Both the position numbers and the translations under genes were made by a program. This document shows, piece by piece, positions 1 through 9,463 of a DNA stretch of 22,109 nucleotides. The stretch's first letter is position 1. Each line of letters opens with the position of its first letter. Source of the stretch: Oopsacas minuta. Its lineage: Eukaryota > Porifera > Hexactinellida > Lyssacinosida > Leucopsacidae. Below the pieces are notes generated by a model. The model made no database searches. It was not told where the DNA came from and saw nothing but the letters and a program-made list of their open reading frames with translations. Where the stretch lies: NCBI GenBank assembly GCA_024704765.1, contig JAKMXF010000104.1, positions 1-22,109 on the forward strand, given 5' to 3'.

Positions 1-2
1 AA

Positions 3-1010
3 GTTGATATTGTCCGTTCTCTCTTTGACACCAAAATGGCTGGACTGTTAGATGGTGCTGGAGGAGCTTCTTGTCATCTATGTACTGCATCCGACGAAGG
101 AATTAAAAGCATTGAGTGGGTTCGTTCTGGATTCCCCATAAACAGGTTAATTAGCGATGCTTGGCAACTCTTTGATGAAGTTAACGAGGATGACTTCCTC
201 AAACTCCCATCCAAACAACACTTGTGTATAACTCACAAACCCACATCTGACATCAATATTATTGCTGCCTCCCCTTTGCATGCGTACATATGTGTATTCC
301 GGTGGTACATCTTATTAATATACCATCTTGATCCGGGTCGCAAGGTATGGTCACCATCTAATCACAAAGTAAATGCATCTATGAGGCGGATTCAAGCAAT
401 TCTTCCAGAGAAGTGTAGTTTCAGTGTGGATATTCCTTCAAGTCAGGGCGGTACATCAACTACTGAGAACATTGCACGTGATTGCTTTTTGGATAAGCGA
501 GACTTTTTAAAATAGGCGACTTACTCGATTAATCCATTCTGATAAACCCTAATTAGAGAAGATCCAGACTAATCTATCCGTGGTGTTACGACTTGTGAAC
601 AGCGGGTAACTTAATCAATTGCAGCTAAATAGAAGAGTTGTGTAAAGAAACTTATGAATACATCTTAGTTCAGTTTCCATGGCGAACATCACTCCCTCTT
701 TACACAAGCTACTTTACCATTCTTTCAAGATTATTGGAGAATATAATAATGGCAGGGGATTACAGAAACTATCAGAAGAATGTTTAGAAGTTTCTAATAA
801 GTTCGTGAGGCGGTATCGGGAAAATTTGCCAGAAAAACATTATTCTCTGACAATGTACGAGATATTCTAGTTCGCCTTCTGTGTTGTAGTAATCCCCTAT
901 TAGTGCAGAATCGTTTTACATCCACTAAAACGAGGAATTCTAGTACAAATGACCCAAATAGCCCCCAAGACATCTCATATAATAGCATAGTGTTGGAGAA
1001 TGATAATTAG
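3..1010 (+). pseudogene. RAG1/Transib-like recombinase core, decayed and 5'-partial
   Basis: The reading frame is open from the left window edge through 515, so the N-terminal part lies outside the window. It carries LLDGAGGASCHLCTA (a C-x2-C zinc-type pair), then GFPINRLISDA, AASPLHAYICVFRW and GGTSTTENIARDCF. After a decayed stretch (516-670) the similarity resumes in other frames: FPW at about 674-682, then ITPSLHKLLYH and LSEECLEVSNKFVRRYREN in the frame starting at 679. A further frame change near 820 gives FARKTLFSDNVRDILVRLL, running to a TAG at 1008-1010. The order resembles the RAG1 and Transib catalytic core: the Cys pair, a DALH-like helix, HK.L.H, the SE..E..NK.FRR.R segment and a closing DL..RLL segment. 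The position of the DALH aspartate reads SPLH here, so that catalytic residue is not preserved, or not in that place. At least two frameshifts and several stops make the copy non-functional. The family call rests on remembered motifs, not a search. Confidence 0.62.
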
Positions 1011-1135
1011 TTAAAAATATCAAGATTCAGTTTGTACATTAAGTAACAGTTTCTCCACAAGGTAAATCCCCTCAAATATGTATTAAAGGGAAAAACTACA
1101 CCACTGGCTCATTATTATATAATAGCTTGTTATAT

Positions 1136-2465
1136 CAGGGCATTCAATAAGTCTTGCGGGTCATGATATATCTTAGAAATTAGTCAAGTAATATATCTAA
1201 CTTACATTAATTATAAGTTCACATAGTTAAACTCCATATACTGAAAGTTTCAAGCTTATTCAATACAAATTATGAATTTTTGAGATAGTTACGTATAGTC
1301 AATTTATACCCACTGTTAATTTATGGCTTCAAAGGATGATAATTCAAACTCAAATGGCGAGCTTACGTAGAGTTTCGCACATTACTCAAGATCCAGCCCG
1401 TACAGATCCTCAGCGAGTGACAGGAGATATAGTTGCGTGGATTGCCCTTCCAGATGTATTGTAGAGCGATGGGCTGCCCCTTATAGATCTGGTGATGCTG
1501 ATGTCACAGATTTGCCTCGATCTGGAAGACCGCTATCTGCCACCACTTCAGAGAATATCGCACTCATTCAAAGTATGGTCATGGAAGACAAGTACATTAC
1601 TGTCAATTAGTTAGAACAAAGTATGGTGATTTCATCGGGAGCTATTCATACAATTCTGACGACTGAGCTTGGCTACCGATCAATTTGTGGGAAATAGGTC
1701 CCGAATAAGCTCAGTGAGAATCAAAGGTTGGCACGACTGAATATTACCAAGTAACTCTTGGAAACTCATGAGAACTGCGATTCTAGACGCCTAACAGAGA
1801 TTATTACTGGTGACGAGACGTGGGCGTACTATTCAACATCATATAGCAAGTATAAGATGCGATCATGGGTGAGGGGCGACGAACAACCGGCGAAAATCCC
1901 TAGGCCCTACTTCAGAAAACCTAAGATTATGTATACCATCTTCTTCAGTAGTCATTGAATTGTCTTGCAATTACCTTGTGAGAGTGGTAAGGCTGTTACT
2001 GCTACTTTCTTTATAGAGCAAGTGCTTCCAAATTTGATAAGAAATATAGAAAAGTACAGCCCGAAGACCGGAACTCGAGGAATGAAGATTTTAATTGATA
2101 ATGCTAGTTCCCATACAGCCAAGCTTACCAAAAACCTCTGGGATGTAGAAGGGTTAGCATTACTTCCCCATCCACCATACTCACCAGACCTAGCTCAGTG
2201 TGATTTTTGGCTATTCCCCAAGCTTAAAATCTACCTTCAAGGCATAGATTTTAATACATTACAAGCACTCGGAACGGGCCTGTACCAGTACTTCAAATCC
2301 ATCCCCGAAGAAGTGCACAAAAATGTGTTTTACAAGTGGGTGGAAAGGGTAAAACTTTGTGTATCTGCAGGAGGGGATTACTTTGAATAAATAATATAGT
2401 GAATTAGTGTGTATAGAGTTTGTATCATATTCTATGATATCACCCGCAAGACTTATTGAACGCCC
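1136..2465 (+). mobile_element. Complete mariner (DD34D) transposon, inactive
   Basis: About 1.33 kb bounded by matching terminal inverted repeats. Positions 1138-1161 and the reverse complement of 2442-2465 agree at 23 of 24 bases (GGGC[A/G]TTCAATAAG and onward). The ends resemble the CAGGGGCATTCAATAAATACT type seen at 17627 and 21705, so this is a related but distinct mariner subfamily. TA dinucleotides lie at 1133-1134 and 2466-2467, as expected for TA target duplications, although the outermost bases have drifted. The element holds one transposase pseudogene in the same orientation. Confidence 0.9.
1323..2390 (+). pseudogene. Mariner-family transposase, full length with multiple stops
   Basis: Cut-and-paste transposase of the Tc1/mariner superfamily. 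Starting from MASKDDNSNS at 1323, one frame can be followed almost throughout. Family landmarks in order are ERWAAPYRSGDA and DLPRSGRP (end of the DNA-binding part), GYRSICGK, KLSENQRLARLNI, ITGDETW (first catalytic D), WVRGDEQP, PYFRKPKIMYTIFFSS, KTGTRGMKILIDNASSH (second D) and HPPYSPDLAQCDFW (third D). The second and third aspartates are separated by 34 residues, giving DD34D. In-frame stops occur at 1368, 1608, 1695, 1752 and 1959. Between about 1363 and 1460 the better match (LRRVSHITQDPARTDPQR) lies in another frame, so a pair of indels is also present. The end, GGDYFE then TAA at 2388-2390, is the normal C-terminus. All three catalytic aspartates are still readable, but no full protein can be made. 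Confidence 0.92.
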
Positions 2466-2597
2466 TAGTTTATATGCTATAATCCTCCTAATAGGAAACT
2501 TGGCTTTATACAATTAATTCAATAATAGAACTAACAAATAATATTATTGAGCCATGAATGTTAAAAATAATGAAATCACCGAAACAGAGCTGCAAAT

Positions 2598-2660
2598 GGG
2601 TCAGATGAAGTGACCCATGGGTCATAACCCATTTATTCTTTTCTGACCCATTCTGACCCA
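2598..2660. repeat. Left subterminal GGGTCA/TGACCC array of the hAT element
   Basis: Five exact hexamers: GGGTCA twice and TGACCC three times, including the palindrome TGACCCATGGGTCA. In hAT elements, clustered short subterminal repeats are the usual transposase-binding sites, which is the likeliest role here. Confidence 0.85.
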
Positions 2661-2799
2661 TATGGATTTCATTATTAGGAGCAAGTATAATGTAAGTATT
2701 CAGTCTAGCACAATAATTAAATCAAGTTGTTTTTATATCCATTCAACAAAACAGAGACAGCTTCGATAGTTTCTGGCAACATTGCATCCCGTTGAGATG

Positions 2800-2997
2800 T
2801 TATGATATGCCGAAGATTAAGGCACTAAAGTGTCTCTCGCTTTCGAATGAGGATGCCTGAATTACCAATAGTCCCATGGCAATTTTTGATAATAATGGAA
2901 ACCTAAGTTTATTCTGCTTCCACCAATCAAGGAGATTAAAATTCTCACTTGTAGTATTCCAAGCATTTAGTATAATGACCACCTCTATTACTTCCAA
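2800..2997 (-). pseudogene. hAT transposase C-terminal dimerisation remnant
   Basis: A 65-residue minus-strand frame reads NLLDWWKQNKLRFPLLSKIA followed by MGLLVIQASSFESERHFSAL. This is the conserved hAT C-terminal dimerisation segment (WW..N..rFP.L...A...L.i.asS..sER.FS). Nothing of the BED finger or the catalytic core remains inside the element. It lies between the two subterminal arrays of a short hAT element and cannot encode an active enzyme. Confidence 0.88.
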
Positions 2998-3064
2998 TTA
3001 GAAGGTTTTCTAATTGACAAATAACTTTTTTTAAGGCTACATTGTATATAAGTAAAATTTTGAT

Positions 3065-3139
3065 GGGTCATGACCCATTAACGCATAACTCATGACCCAC
3101 TGATCCATCTGACCCATTGACCCATGGGTCAGTGACCCA
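3065..3139. repeat. Right subterminal GGGTCA/TGACCC array of the hAT element
   Basis: Seven exact hexamers: GGGTCA twice and TGACCC five times, in mixed orientation. They include an abutting GGGTCATGACCC and another TGACCCATGGGTCA palindrome. This mirrors the left array but is denser, and the spacing differs. The hexamer also equals a nuclear-receptor half site (RGGTCA class). Confidence 0.85.
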
Positions 3140-3159
3140 TTTGCAGCTCTGCACCGAAA

Positions 3160-3870
3160 TGACGTCATATCCCAATAGTGGTAATACAACGGAAAGTTTA
3201 TGGTGTCGATTTAATATTTTGACCACATAGAACATGCCTAGTTGTAATAGTTACCTTAGTACGTCATTATGGCGATTTTGGCACACTGTGACATTATTTA
3301 CCAAGTCTTATATAATATGTTTGACTATGCTGATATTTCCGATTGACCTTTGGAGAACTACTATTTTGATACAAAAATATATTGCAATAATGGACTAATA
3401 GAAATTAAGTCACTAAAAATAATAGATTAAATGTATAATACGTATTATAAGTAATACGTCTTAGTTGAAAGGCGTATTAAATAACTTAGCTTAAATGGTC
3501 TTGGTCCGACTTTCCAAGAAGAACTACCTTTGATGATGACTGCTGGAATACGTTTCGTACTGGCTAAGAACGTCCTTTCTTTCTCAAATCGCAAGCATGT
3601 GTAGCAAAAAGCAGCATCAGTAATAATGTCATAATGTAGCTATGAAAATGCGTCAAACCTCTCTGCACAAAGATATATTTCTTCAAGTTCAAACGAAACT
3701 GATGCTTAGGAGAAGTAAACCATTTGGTTGCCTTGGATTGCTCAGGAAGGCAAAATGATTCAGCCATGAATGAAATGTATCATATATTTTGCTAAACGTA
3801 TAAAAAATTACAAATGAATATTGTGAATATGTACGCAAACCACCTATGGTGCACTTGTGCCGTATTACAT
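3160..3870. other. No recognisable gene (AT-rich spacer)
   Basis: AT-rich spacer between the hAT and P elements. A 67-codon minus-strand frame at 3564-3767 has no family features. No RNA gene or repeat was recognised. Confidence 0.6.
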
Positions 3871-3877
3871 GCCGTAC

Positions 3878-4042
3878 CGTGAACTACGTAATAATAAGGA
3901 CTAGAAACAGTAATAAAAAACTGGACCATGAATGAACTACAGGTGCATTCGTTTTTGTGTTATTTATTATCAGTTATGAAATTTAAATAATAAATGTCCC
4001 TATTTTAATTGAAAATCAACTCTGAAATTGGATCAGGGATGG
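3878..4042 (+). repeat. Left long terminal inverted repeat of the P-type element
   Basis: Pairs with 7423-7586 in reverse orientation at roughly 90% identity by eye. Landmarks shared with the other arm are GAACTACGTAAT, AACTGGACCATG, GTGCATTCGTTTTTGTG, TATTTATTATCAGTTATG and TCTGAAATTGGA. Confidence 0.93.
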
Positions 4043-5924
4043 ATAGAAGTCATTTAAGTAAAGTATGTTAGCATCATAGCATATCATTGCTTATAACCAA
4101 AATAATAACATAATAATAGGCCTAAAACACCAGGAATATAATAAAGGAATAGGAAACCAAAATCATTCCAAAACTGTTAATGATTTAGTAGCAGGAACTA
4201 ATATGCTTCTAAATTGATCTAAATTTCTTCAATTTCCGGGAATCATTCTTACTAGATGTGATTTCCGAGTTGACACTCCGAACTTTATTAGCTAGTATGC
4301 AATTAGTGCATACACTAAGAATCTTCCTAAGGATAATCCAACCAGAAGTATCACAGCCCTTACAATTATCTCTCCAATGCTAGCTAAAATTATCAACCAA
4401 CATATTTTCAGTCAGCTGAATTAATACCTTTCTTGATGGCAAGGAATAGAAGTGTTTCCTAAGAGTTTCCTTCTCATTAATCTTGATAAATATTTTCCAT
4501 AAAACGACAATAGATTCAATTACTATTTCTGAAGGCCATTTCAGAGAACCACGATCAATGTACCTTATAAGGTCATATTTAATAGTGTCTGTAATCTCAT
4601 ATCTTGGTTCTCAGTTAGTTGCTGACTACAAAGATGGCAAGTGGCAGTTTTAAGATAAGAGTATACAGCGTAACCACCAATAAATACAATTGATTGGAGA
4701 ACATGAAGGTCGAGGTTAATAGAATTTAGATCATGTAACAAATCAGCATACTTATCGCAAGATATATTTGTGAATTCATCTGAAGTTGGAGAAAATGTGT
4801 TGATAAATTGTTTTAGGGTAAGTTCTCCTTTCCTTCGTTGTGATGAAAATAACCTAAGAATACTTGACAAATTTAAGCGACGTTGACTCCTAACATTGGA
4901 GAATAGGTGATATGATACTGAGCACCACTCATCATTCGATATAGACCAAATTGGTGTTCAATAGGGTCATTCTGAAGTCGAGAGCTTAGAACATACTCAT
5001 ATCCACAATTCTGAGTTAGGTGTGAAACGAGCAACGGGAGAACTATACAAAAATGACGAAAACTTATGAAAGTGTGTGGACTAAGTTTCCCACCCCTACC
5101 AGTTGTTGAACTCCATCGCTCAAGCCATTTAGAAACTAATTCAAGATACACAAAACGCCAATCTTGGTCTGTGAGAGACCTGGAATACTCATCATTCAAG
5201 TGGACGTGTTTGAAAGGCGTATTTATGTTGAAGATTTTCCAAACCTTACTAATTACATCGACAAAGTTAGAAGTGTCGTTTGCTGAATCTGGGTGCTAGT
5301 GACTTTGAATTTTAATAAGCTGCACAAGTTGAATCATTGAATATGCGAAGAGCTAGATTAACATTGTGACGTTCTAGACTTGTAGGCTAACACGCCTTGG
5401 AACTAAGTCTGTGAGCTTGCTTGACTGTAGAATACTGTTCACTTTTGTACAACCATCGGATATTATTAAACTTTGCCTCATTCTGGTTGGTAGTGGAAGT
5501 AGGGAGCTGTTAATAGATATGCCTATCCGGGTATATAAAAGTAAGATCAGAGTCCTTTAGGTCTAGCAAATTGTTTCTTATTGACTTGATAATAAGTACA
5601 AAATCAAACAGTATATAAAGGTTTCTCTAAGGACAAGCTGGATGTGGAACAACAGGAAGTAATGTCTTTTGGTCGGAGGAACATAATTTGAGCAAATGTA
5701 CATTCAATGAGAAGTTGTTTGTCACGAGTACTTCAACGAATAAACCACACTTTTCAATATCAAAGATTACAGACTTGACAATTGGGTGTAGTTCTTCAGC
5801 GGTAGAAAAGTTTGAGAGAAACAACATGGCAACTTGTGACCATTTTCTGGTTAAACTAGAGATAATCAAGGCAAAACCTTTTTAGTCAGAGTAGTAGGAT
5901 CAATCTCAACAACCACCTTCCCGC

Positions 5925-5986
5925 CTAAACAAGATAATATGAAAAGTTAGAATACCATAATTAGAAATTATATTACCATGTATTAC
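5925..5986 (-). other. 62-bp GT-AG intron in the P transposase pseudogene
   Basis: Donor AAG|GTAATA and acceptor TTGTTTAG|GCGGG on the minus strand. Splicing joins ISYQ to GGKVVVEIDP in frame, restoring the family pattern. Confidence 0.8.
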
Positions 5987-6220
5987 CTTGATAAGAAATA
6001 TCAGATGTAATGTGGACCTCGTTCATATTGAGGGCAACATGTCGATTCCTCTCAAAAAATCTATTGTTAAGTTCTTAAGTATATGGAAATATTAACTATC
6101 TAACCCAATGCAAGACGATAATGCACGAAGTGATCTAGTTGTTGGAAGAAATAGACAATCCAATGATTGAAAAAACCGATAGCAAGCAGGTGAGATCAAA
6201 TGTACTTTCAAGGCGACTGC

Positions 6221-6280
6221 CTAAAATTAGTAAAAGGGCAAAAAAAGAAAGAAATAGATAAGAAATGTAGAAACACTAAC
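6221..6280 (-). other. 60-bp GT-AG intron in the P transposase pseudogene
   Basis: Donor CTCAG|GTTAGT and acceptor CTAATTTTAG|GCAG on the minus strand. Splicing joins NVVTQ to AVALKVHLISPACY without changing frame. Confidence 0.8.
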
Positions 6281-7422
6281 CTGAGTAACTACGTTATACC
6301 TCCTTTTGGTTGGTGAAACTAATGAGTTTTCAAGCTGACAAGTAATGAACTGTAGGAGGGGTAACAAAGTATTGCCCTTTATATCATGCTCAGTTATTTC
6401 TGTATTTTCTAATATCGAGATTGATGATTGTAATTTAGTGACGGTCTCTTTGATATTTTCAAGAACAATACTTGATTCAAATAACCCCGGATTAGTGTAG
6501 TTTAGAATATCACCAATTAAGGTCTCAATTTGTCCTATATCTGTTAATCGACTGAGACTCAAATGAACTTGGTGTTGGCAACAAACTGCTGAAACTGTTA
6601 AATTTGAATGAATCGATAAGGTAGATAGAATATGTATAGACTGATTGGCGAATTCCAACTGTAGATCTCTAAGATATTACTAGAGGAGTACTAGATCGCC
6701 CAAACTTGATTAAGGTGTAACTCTGGCAACTTAATTTAAGATCCTCAAAATTCCCCAAACCGAACCGTAATGAATCTTGCTGATCCTGTATAATGCTATC
6801 GTGGAGAGCTTTAGCAAAGTTTTACTCTTCCTTAGATTCAAGATTTAAACGCTTTGCTATTTGACCAGTCGTATTCAAATATGATGGGCCTGCTTGGAAA
6901 ATAATAGACACTGCGTTCGGGCGATAAATTGGTCTGATGCGTGGTATTTCAGAGTAGCTACCATCAGCTTGGAGTGCCCGGTCAACGCGAATAAGATCTT
7001 CCTCCCTAAAATGGTGCATGCAAATGAATATCTTATCCTCTGGAAGGTCTTCGGCTAGATCCCTATGAAGAGCTCTAATCCACTTCTCTTTCAAGTCTTT
7101 GGATCCTTTCGGTAAACTGAAAACGGTGCCAGTAGGGTGACCTCGGTATTAGTTTTGTACCCCAATACAGAACATGTATTTGGCATTAAGAAGTGTCTAA
7201 AATACATGTGAATAAAAGAAAAAGGTAAAACAAAGAAGGAGGAAATGTATAAAGACGAAAAATCAGGGAATTCCAGTCATGGGAAAAGTTCCGCGAAAAT
7301 ACAGCATAGAATATTCCAAAACAGTACCTGCATTCATTTAATAAAATAAATTAATGATATAATCTAATTATGGTTTAGTTGTTATGTGGTTATTAATAAT
7401 ATTCTATTTCAATGCCTTTATC

Positions 7423-7586
7423 TCATCCCTGGTCCAATTTCAGAATCGATTACCGAATTAAAATAGGTACATTTATTATTTAAAGTCCATAACTGATAAT
7501 AAATAGCACAAAAACGAATGCACTTGTAGTTCATCCATGGTCCAGTTTTTATTACTGTTTCCAGTCCTTATATTACGTAGTTCGCG
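7423..7586 (-). repeat. Right long terminal inverted repeat of the P-type element
   Basis: Reverse-complement partner of 3878-4042. It ends at 7586, directly before the second copy of the GCCGTACC target sequence. Confidence 0.93.
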
Positions 7587-7594
7587 GCCGTACC

Positions 7595-8063
7595 AATACA
7601 GAATATGGGCAAATTATTGATGCCGCGGTCGCCGCACACGCTCTTACGGGTCTAACACTGATGATGCATTTTGGTATGATATCTCTAAAGAAAATGATGC
7701 AATTTTGAAAATGCCAATATATTACATTATTGATGACAATGCAATTTTCTTTTGAGAAATCAAATTCAAATGTATTAACATCTATAGGATTGGGTGTACA
7801 CAATATGTTAGGCCGGATCGAGAAAAGTATACATCACCGCTTCAACTTCTACCTAAGGCAAAAGTTGCCTTTACTCTTTTCTAGGAAAATGCGAGACATA
7901 AATTTGAAAAATATTTCGAGTTGACCCTTGCGGTTTTATATTTTGCTGTGTCACTTTAGCAAACTTGNCTCTCTCTAAGTTTTGTTAGAAAGTTGAAATA
8001 TGGTTCTATATAATTGCACTGAGAAATACTAGCTTAGAACTGCTATTTCATTAAAAATATACA
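7595..8063. other. No recognisable gene; one ambiguous base
   Basis: Flank of the P-element insertion. A short GC-rich patch (7618-7650) contains CCGCGGTCGCCGC, and an N lies at 7968. A 64-codon plus-strand frame at 7730-7924 shows no family features. Confidence 0.5.
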
Positions 8064-8090
8064 GTGATTAGTAAATATTGAATGCCCCTG
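8064..8090 (-). repeat. Solo mariner-type terminal repeat
   Basis: Read inward from 8090 the sequence is CAGGGGCATTCAATATTTAC and onward, followed on the outside by TA at 8091-8092. It closely matches the mariner ends at 17627 and 21705 (CAGGGGCATTCAATAAATAC). No transposase and no opposite end were found nearby, so this is a truncated copy or a decayed non-autonomous element extending to the left. Confidence 0.7.
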
Positions 8091-8092
8091 TA

Positions 8093-9460
8093 CATTGGCT
8101 AAATGGTAAGTTTGTTTACTTAAAAGAATATGTGATCCATGATCACTACAATAATTCTGTAACGGGCGAATTTGATCATGGTAAATTTTTGATATTTTGT
8201 ATGAAAACATCCCATTTTCCAAAATTTTGTAAACGTATATTCAATCAGAGGCTCTATTCAGAGCTTATGATTGATGCATTTTTGGAATACAAATGTCTAT
8301 ATGGCAATCGGCTGGGGTTATTTCGTCTTCAAAATTTTGCCTAGATGGATTGTGTATAGTTAAAACCTATTTGTCTTCATATCAAAATATTTGAGTTACA
8401 GTCGTGTTAAGTTTCTATATATCTATATTCTATCGGGATTTTAGTGAGATTAATTCCAGATTTTCTAGAAAATTTAATCGATTTCTAACCATTGTTTATT
8501 GAATGTGATTGATTTTAAACGAATTGACATGAACTTTTGCATCAATATTCCTTGATAAATTTATTTGTTGTTTGTTGCTTAGCAGGGTAGTTTTAGTTGG
8601 TGAAATATATTAATCATGATTGTATACTCTGATATGTTGCGTTCAGATGATAATTGATTGGTAAAAATTTTGATAACAAACGAAACTGATTTTGGTATTT
8701 TTCAAACATCCTCATTTCTATGCAAAATTCTATAGGAATTCTAGATTTATAATGTGCCAGGAATAATCTAAATAATTGTATATATGATGGTGAATCAATA
8801 ATTTCGGCAACATGAGTGTGGTTTACCTTCTGAGAATATCATATTATTCCCCTTATCTGCTTTACAATGAATTGTTAGTGGGATTTGTGAGGTAATTTGC
8901 AAACCAAGTCAAAGGTCAATGGAGTCGGCAGTTATATTCCAGAACCAAATCACAAAAGCTTTACATCTGGATCATGGTAATAATTTTCCATCCGGAGGCA
9001 AAACACTTAGATAATACTCAAATTCAATTTAGAATTGTATATACGGTAGTTAACATCATAAATGGTCTCAATTAGGATAAATCGAGATTCCTATAAACTT
9101 TGCACAGAAAGGAAGGATTTGCTTAGAAACCACTCAAAAACTCCGATTGTCAAAAATAATCCATTAATCGTTATCCTTTATCGCAACTTTTCAGAGGGTG
9201 TGCAATCCATTTCACAATATTTCGATTATCTAAACAACCTTATGATTAGGTATTTATCGACCAAGTTCATAAATATAATGGATAAAATAACAATTGTATT
9301 CCGATAACGAATCTAGGAGCACAAATATTGCTGTGAATGTTCAAATTGCAATTGTAGAGTTACTTGAATTTTGTCTAAAGGATGAAACCAGAAAGTGTTT
9401 CCTTAATCTTATATGATGGGACCTCAATTTCTGGATACACGATTAAATATTTACGCGGAG
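8093..9460. other. Unrecognised region with scattered short open frames
   Basis: AT-rich. Plus-strand frames of 88 codons (8078-8344) and 81 codons (9062-9307) have no recognisable domain. The first begins inside the mariner end, so its apparent start is accidental. Some stretches read like worn coding sequence, but no family could be named. Confidence 0.35.
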
Positions 9461-9463
9461 TAA

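Larger units (their letters stand above)
2585..3151. mobile_element. Non-autonomous hAT element with 8-bp target duplication
   Basis: A 567-bp element flanked by a perfect 8-bp direct repeat, CACCGAAA, at 2577-2584 and 3152-3159. This is the target-site length expected for hAT transposons. Its terminal inverted repeats are 19 bp and perfect: CAGAGCTGCAAATGGGTCA at 2585-2603 and the reverse complement at 3133-3151. The interior keeps only the very end of a hAT transposase on the minus strand, so this is an internally deleted derivative of a larger element. The subterminal zones are packed with GGGTCA/TGACCC hexamers, listed separately. Confidence 0.93.
4380..7134 (-). pseudogene. THAP-domain P-element transposase, decayed, with introns
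   Basis: Minus-strand order. THAP half-domain at 7134-6990: TVFSLPKGSKDLKEKW, then ICMHHF and the AVSIIF end. The first Cys pair is not seen and probably lay in an earlier exon. TAA at 6819-6821 interrupts a linker, NFAKALHDSIIQDQQ. After a frame change near 6660 comes the helical region ending SPTKRRYNVVTQ. A 60-bp GT-AG intron (6280-6221) joins in phase to AVALKVHLISPACYRFF. Next is HVALNMNEVHITSDISYQ, then a 62-bp intron (5986-5925), then GGKVVVEIDP, SLTRKWSQVAMLFLSNF, CGLFVEVLVTNN and PVVPHPACP. TAG then interrupts before LYILFDFVLIIKSIRNN. Downstream, several stops precede NALRIFND-type sequence, VWKIFNINTPFKH, YVLSSRLQNDPIEHQFGLYR and the C-terminal IGGYAVYSYLKTATCHLC, ending at 4380. 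NE in place of the expected DE, and NN where the family has DN, suggest loss of acidic residues. The identification is firm; the exon boundaries of the first exon are not. Confidence 0.9.
3878..7586 (-). mobile_element. Complete P-type (THAP transposase) element, inactive
   Basis: About 3.7 kb flanked by direct repeats of the target: GCCGTAC at 3871-3877 and 7587-7593. The eighth base is also C on both sides, so GCCGTACC occurs at 3871-3878 and 7587-7594. P-superfamily elements make 8-bp duplications. Both ends start CG[T/C]GAACTACGTAAT when read inward, and the inverted repeat continues for about 165 bp with scattered mismatches. This is far longer than the 31-bp inverted repeat of the Drosophila P element. 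The interior carries a single broken P transposase gene on the minus strand. Sequence divergence between the ends and the gene decay both indicate an old insertion. Confidence 0.93.

Noticed and set aside
794-988. 64-codon minus-strand frame within the RAG1-like relic
   Set aside because: Antisense shadow of the FARKTLFSDNVRDILVRLL segment.
1010-1135. Transib-type CAC[A/T]ATG end downstream of the RAG1-like relic
   Set aside because: Only a loose CACAAGG near 1057 was seen, in an orientation and context that do not support a terminus; the other end is outside the window.
2259-2513. 84-codon minus-strand frame over the mariner right end
   Set aside because: Antisense shadow of the transposase and terminal repeat.
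5066-5299. Plus-strand frames within the P element (also 5688-5885)
   Set aside because: They lie opposite recognisable minus-strand transposase exons and match no family.
8078-8344. 88-codon frame starting at 8078 as a real gene start
   Set aside because: The apparent start codon is within the mariner terminal repeat, so the N-terminus MNAPVHW is an accident of the repeat sequence.
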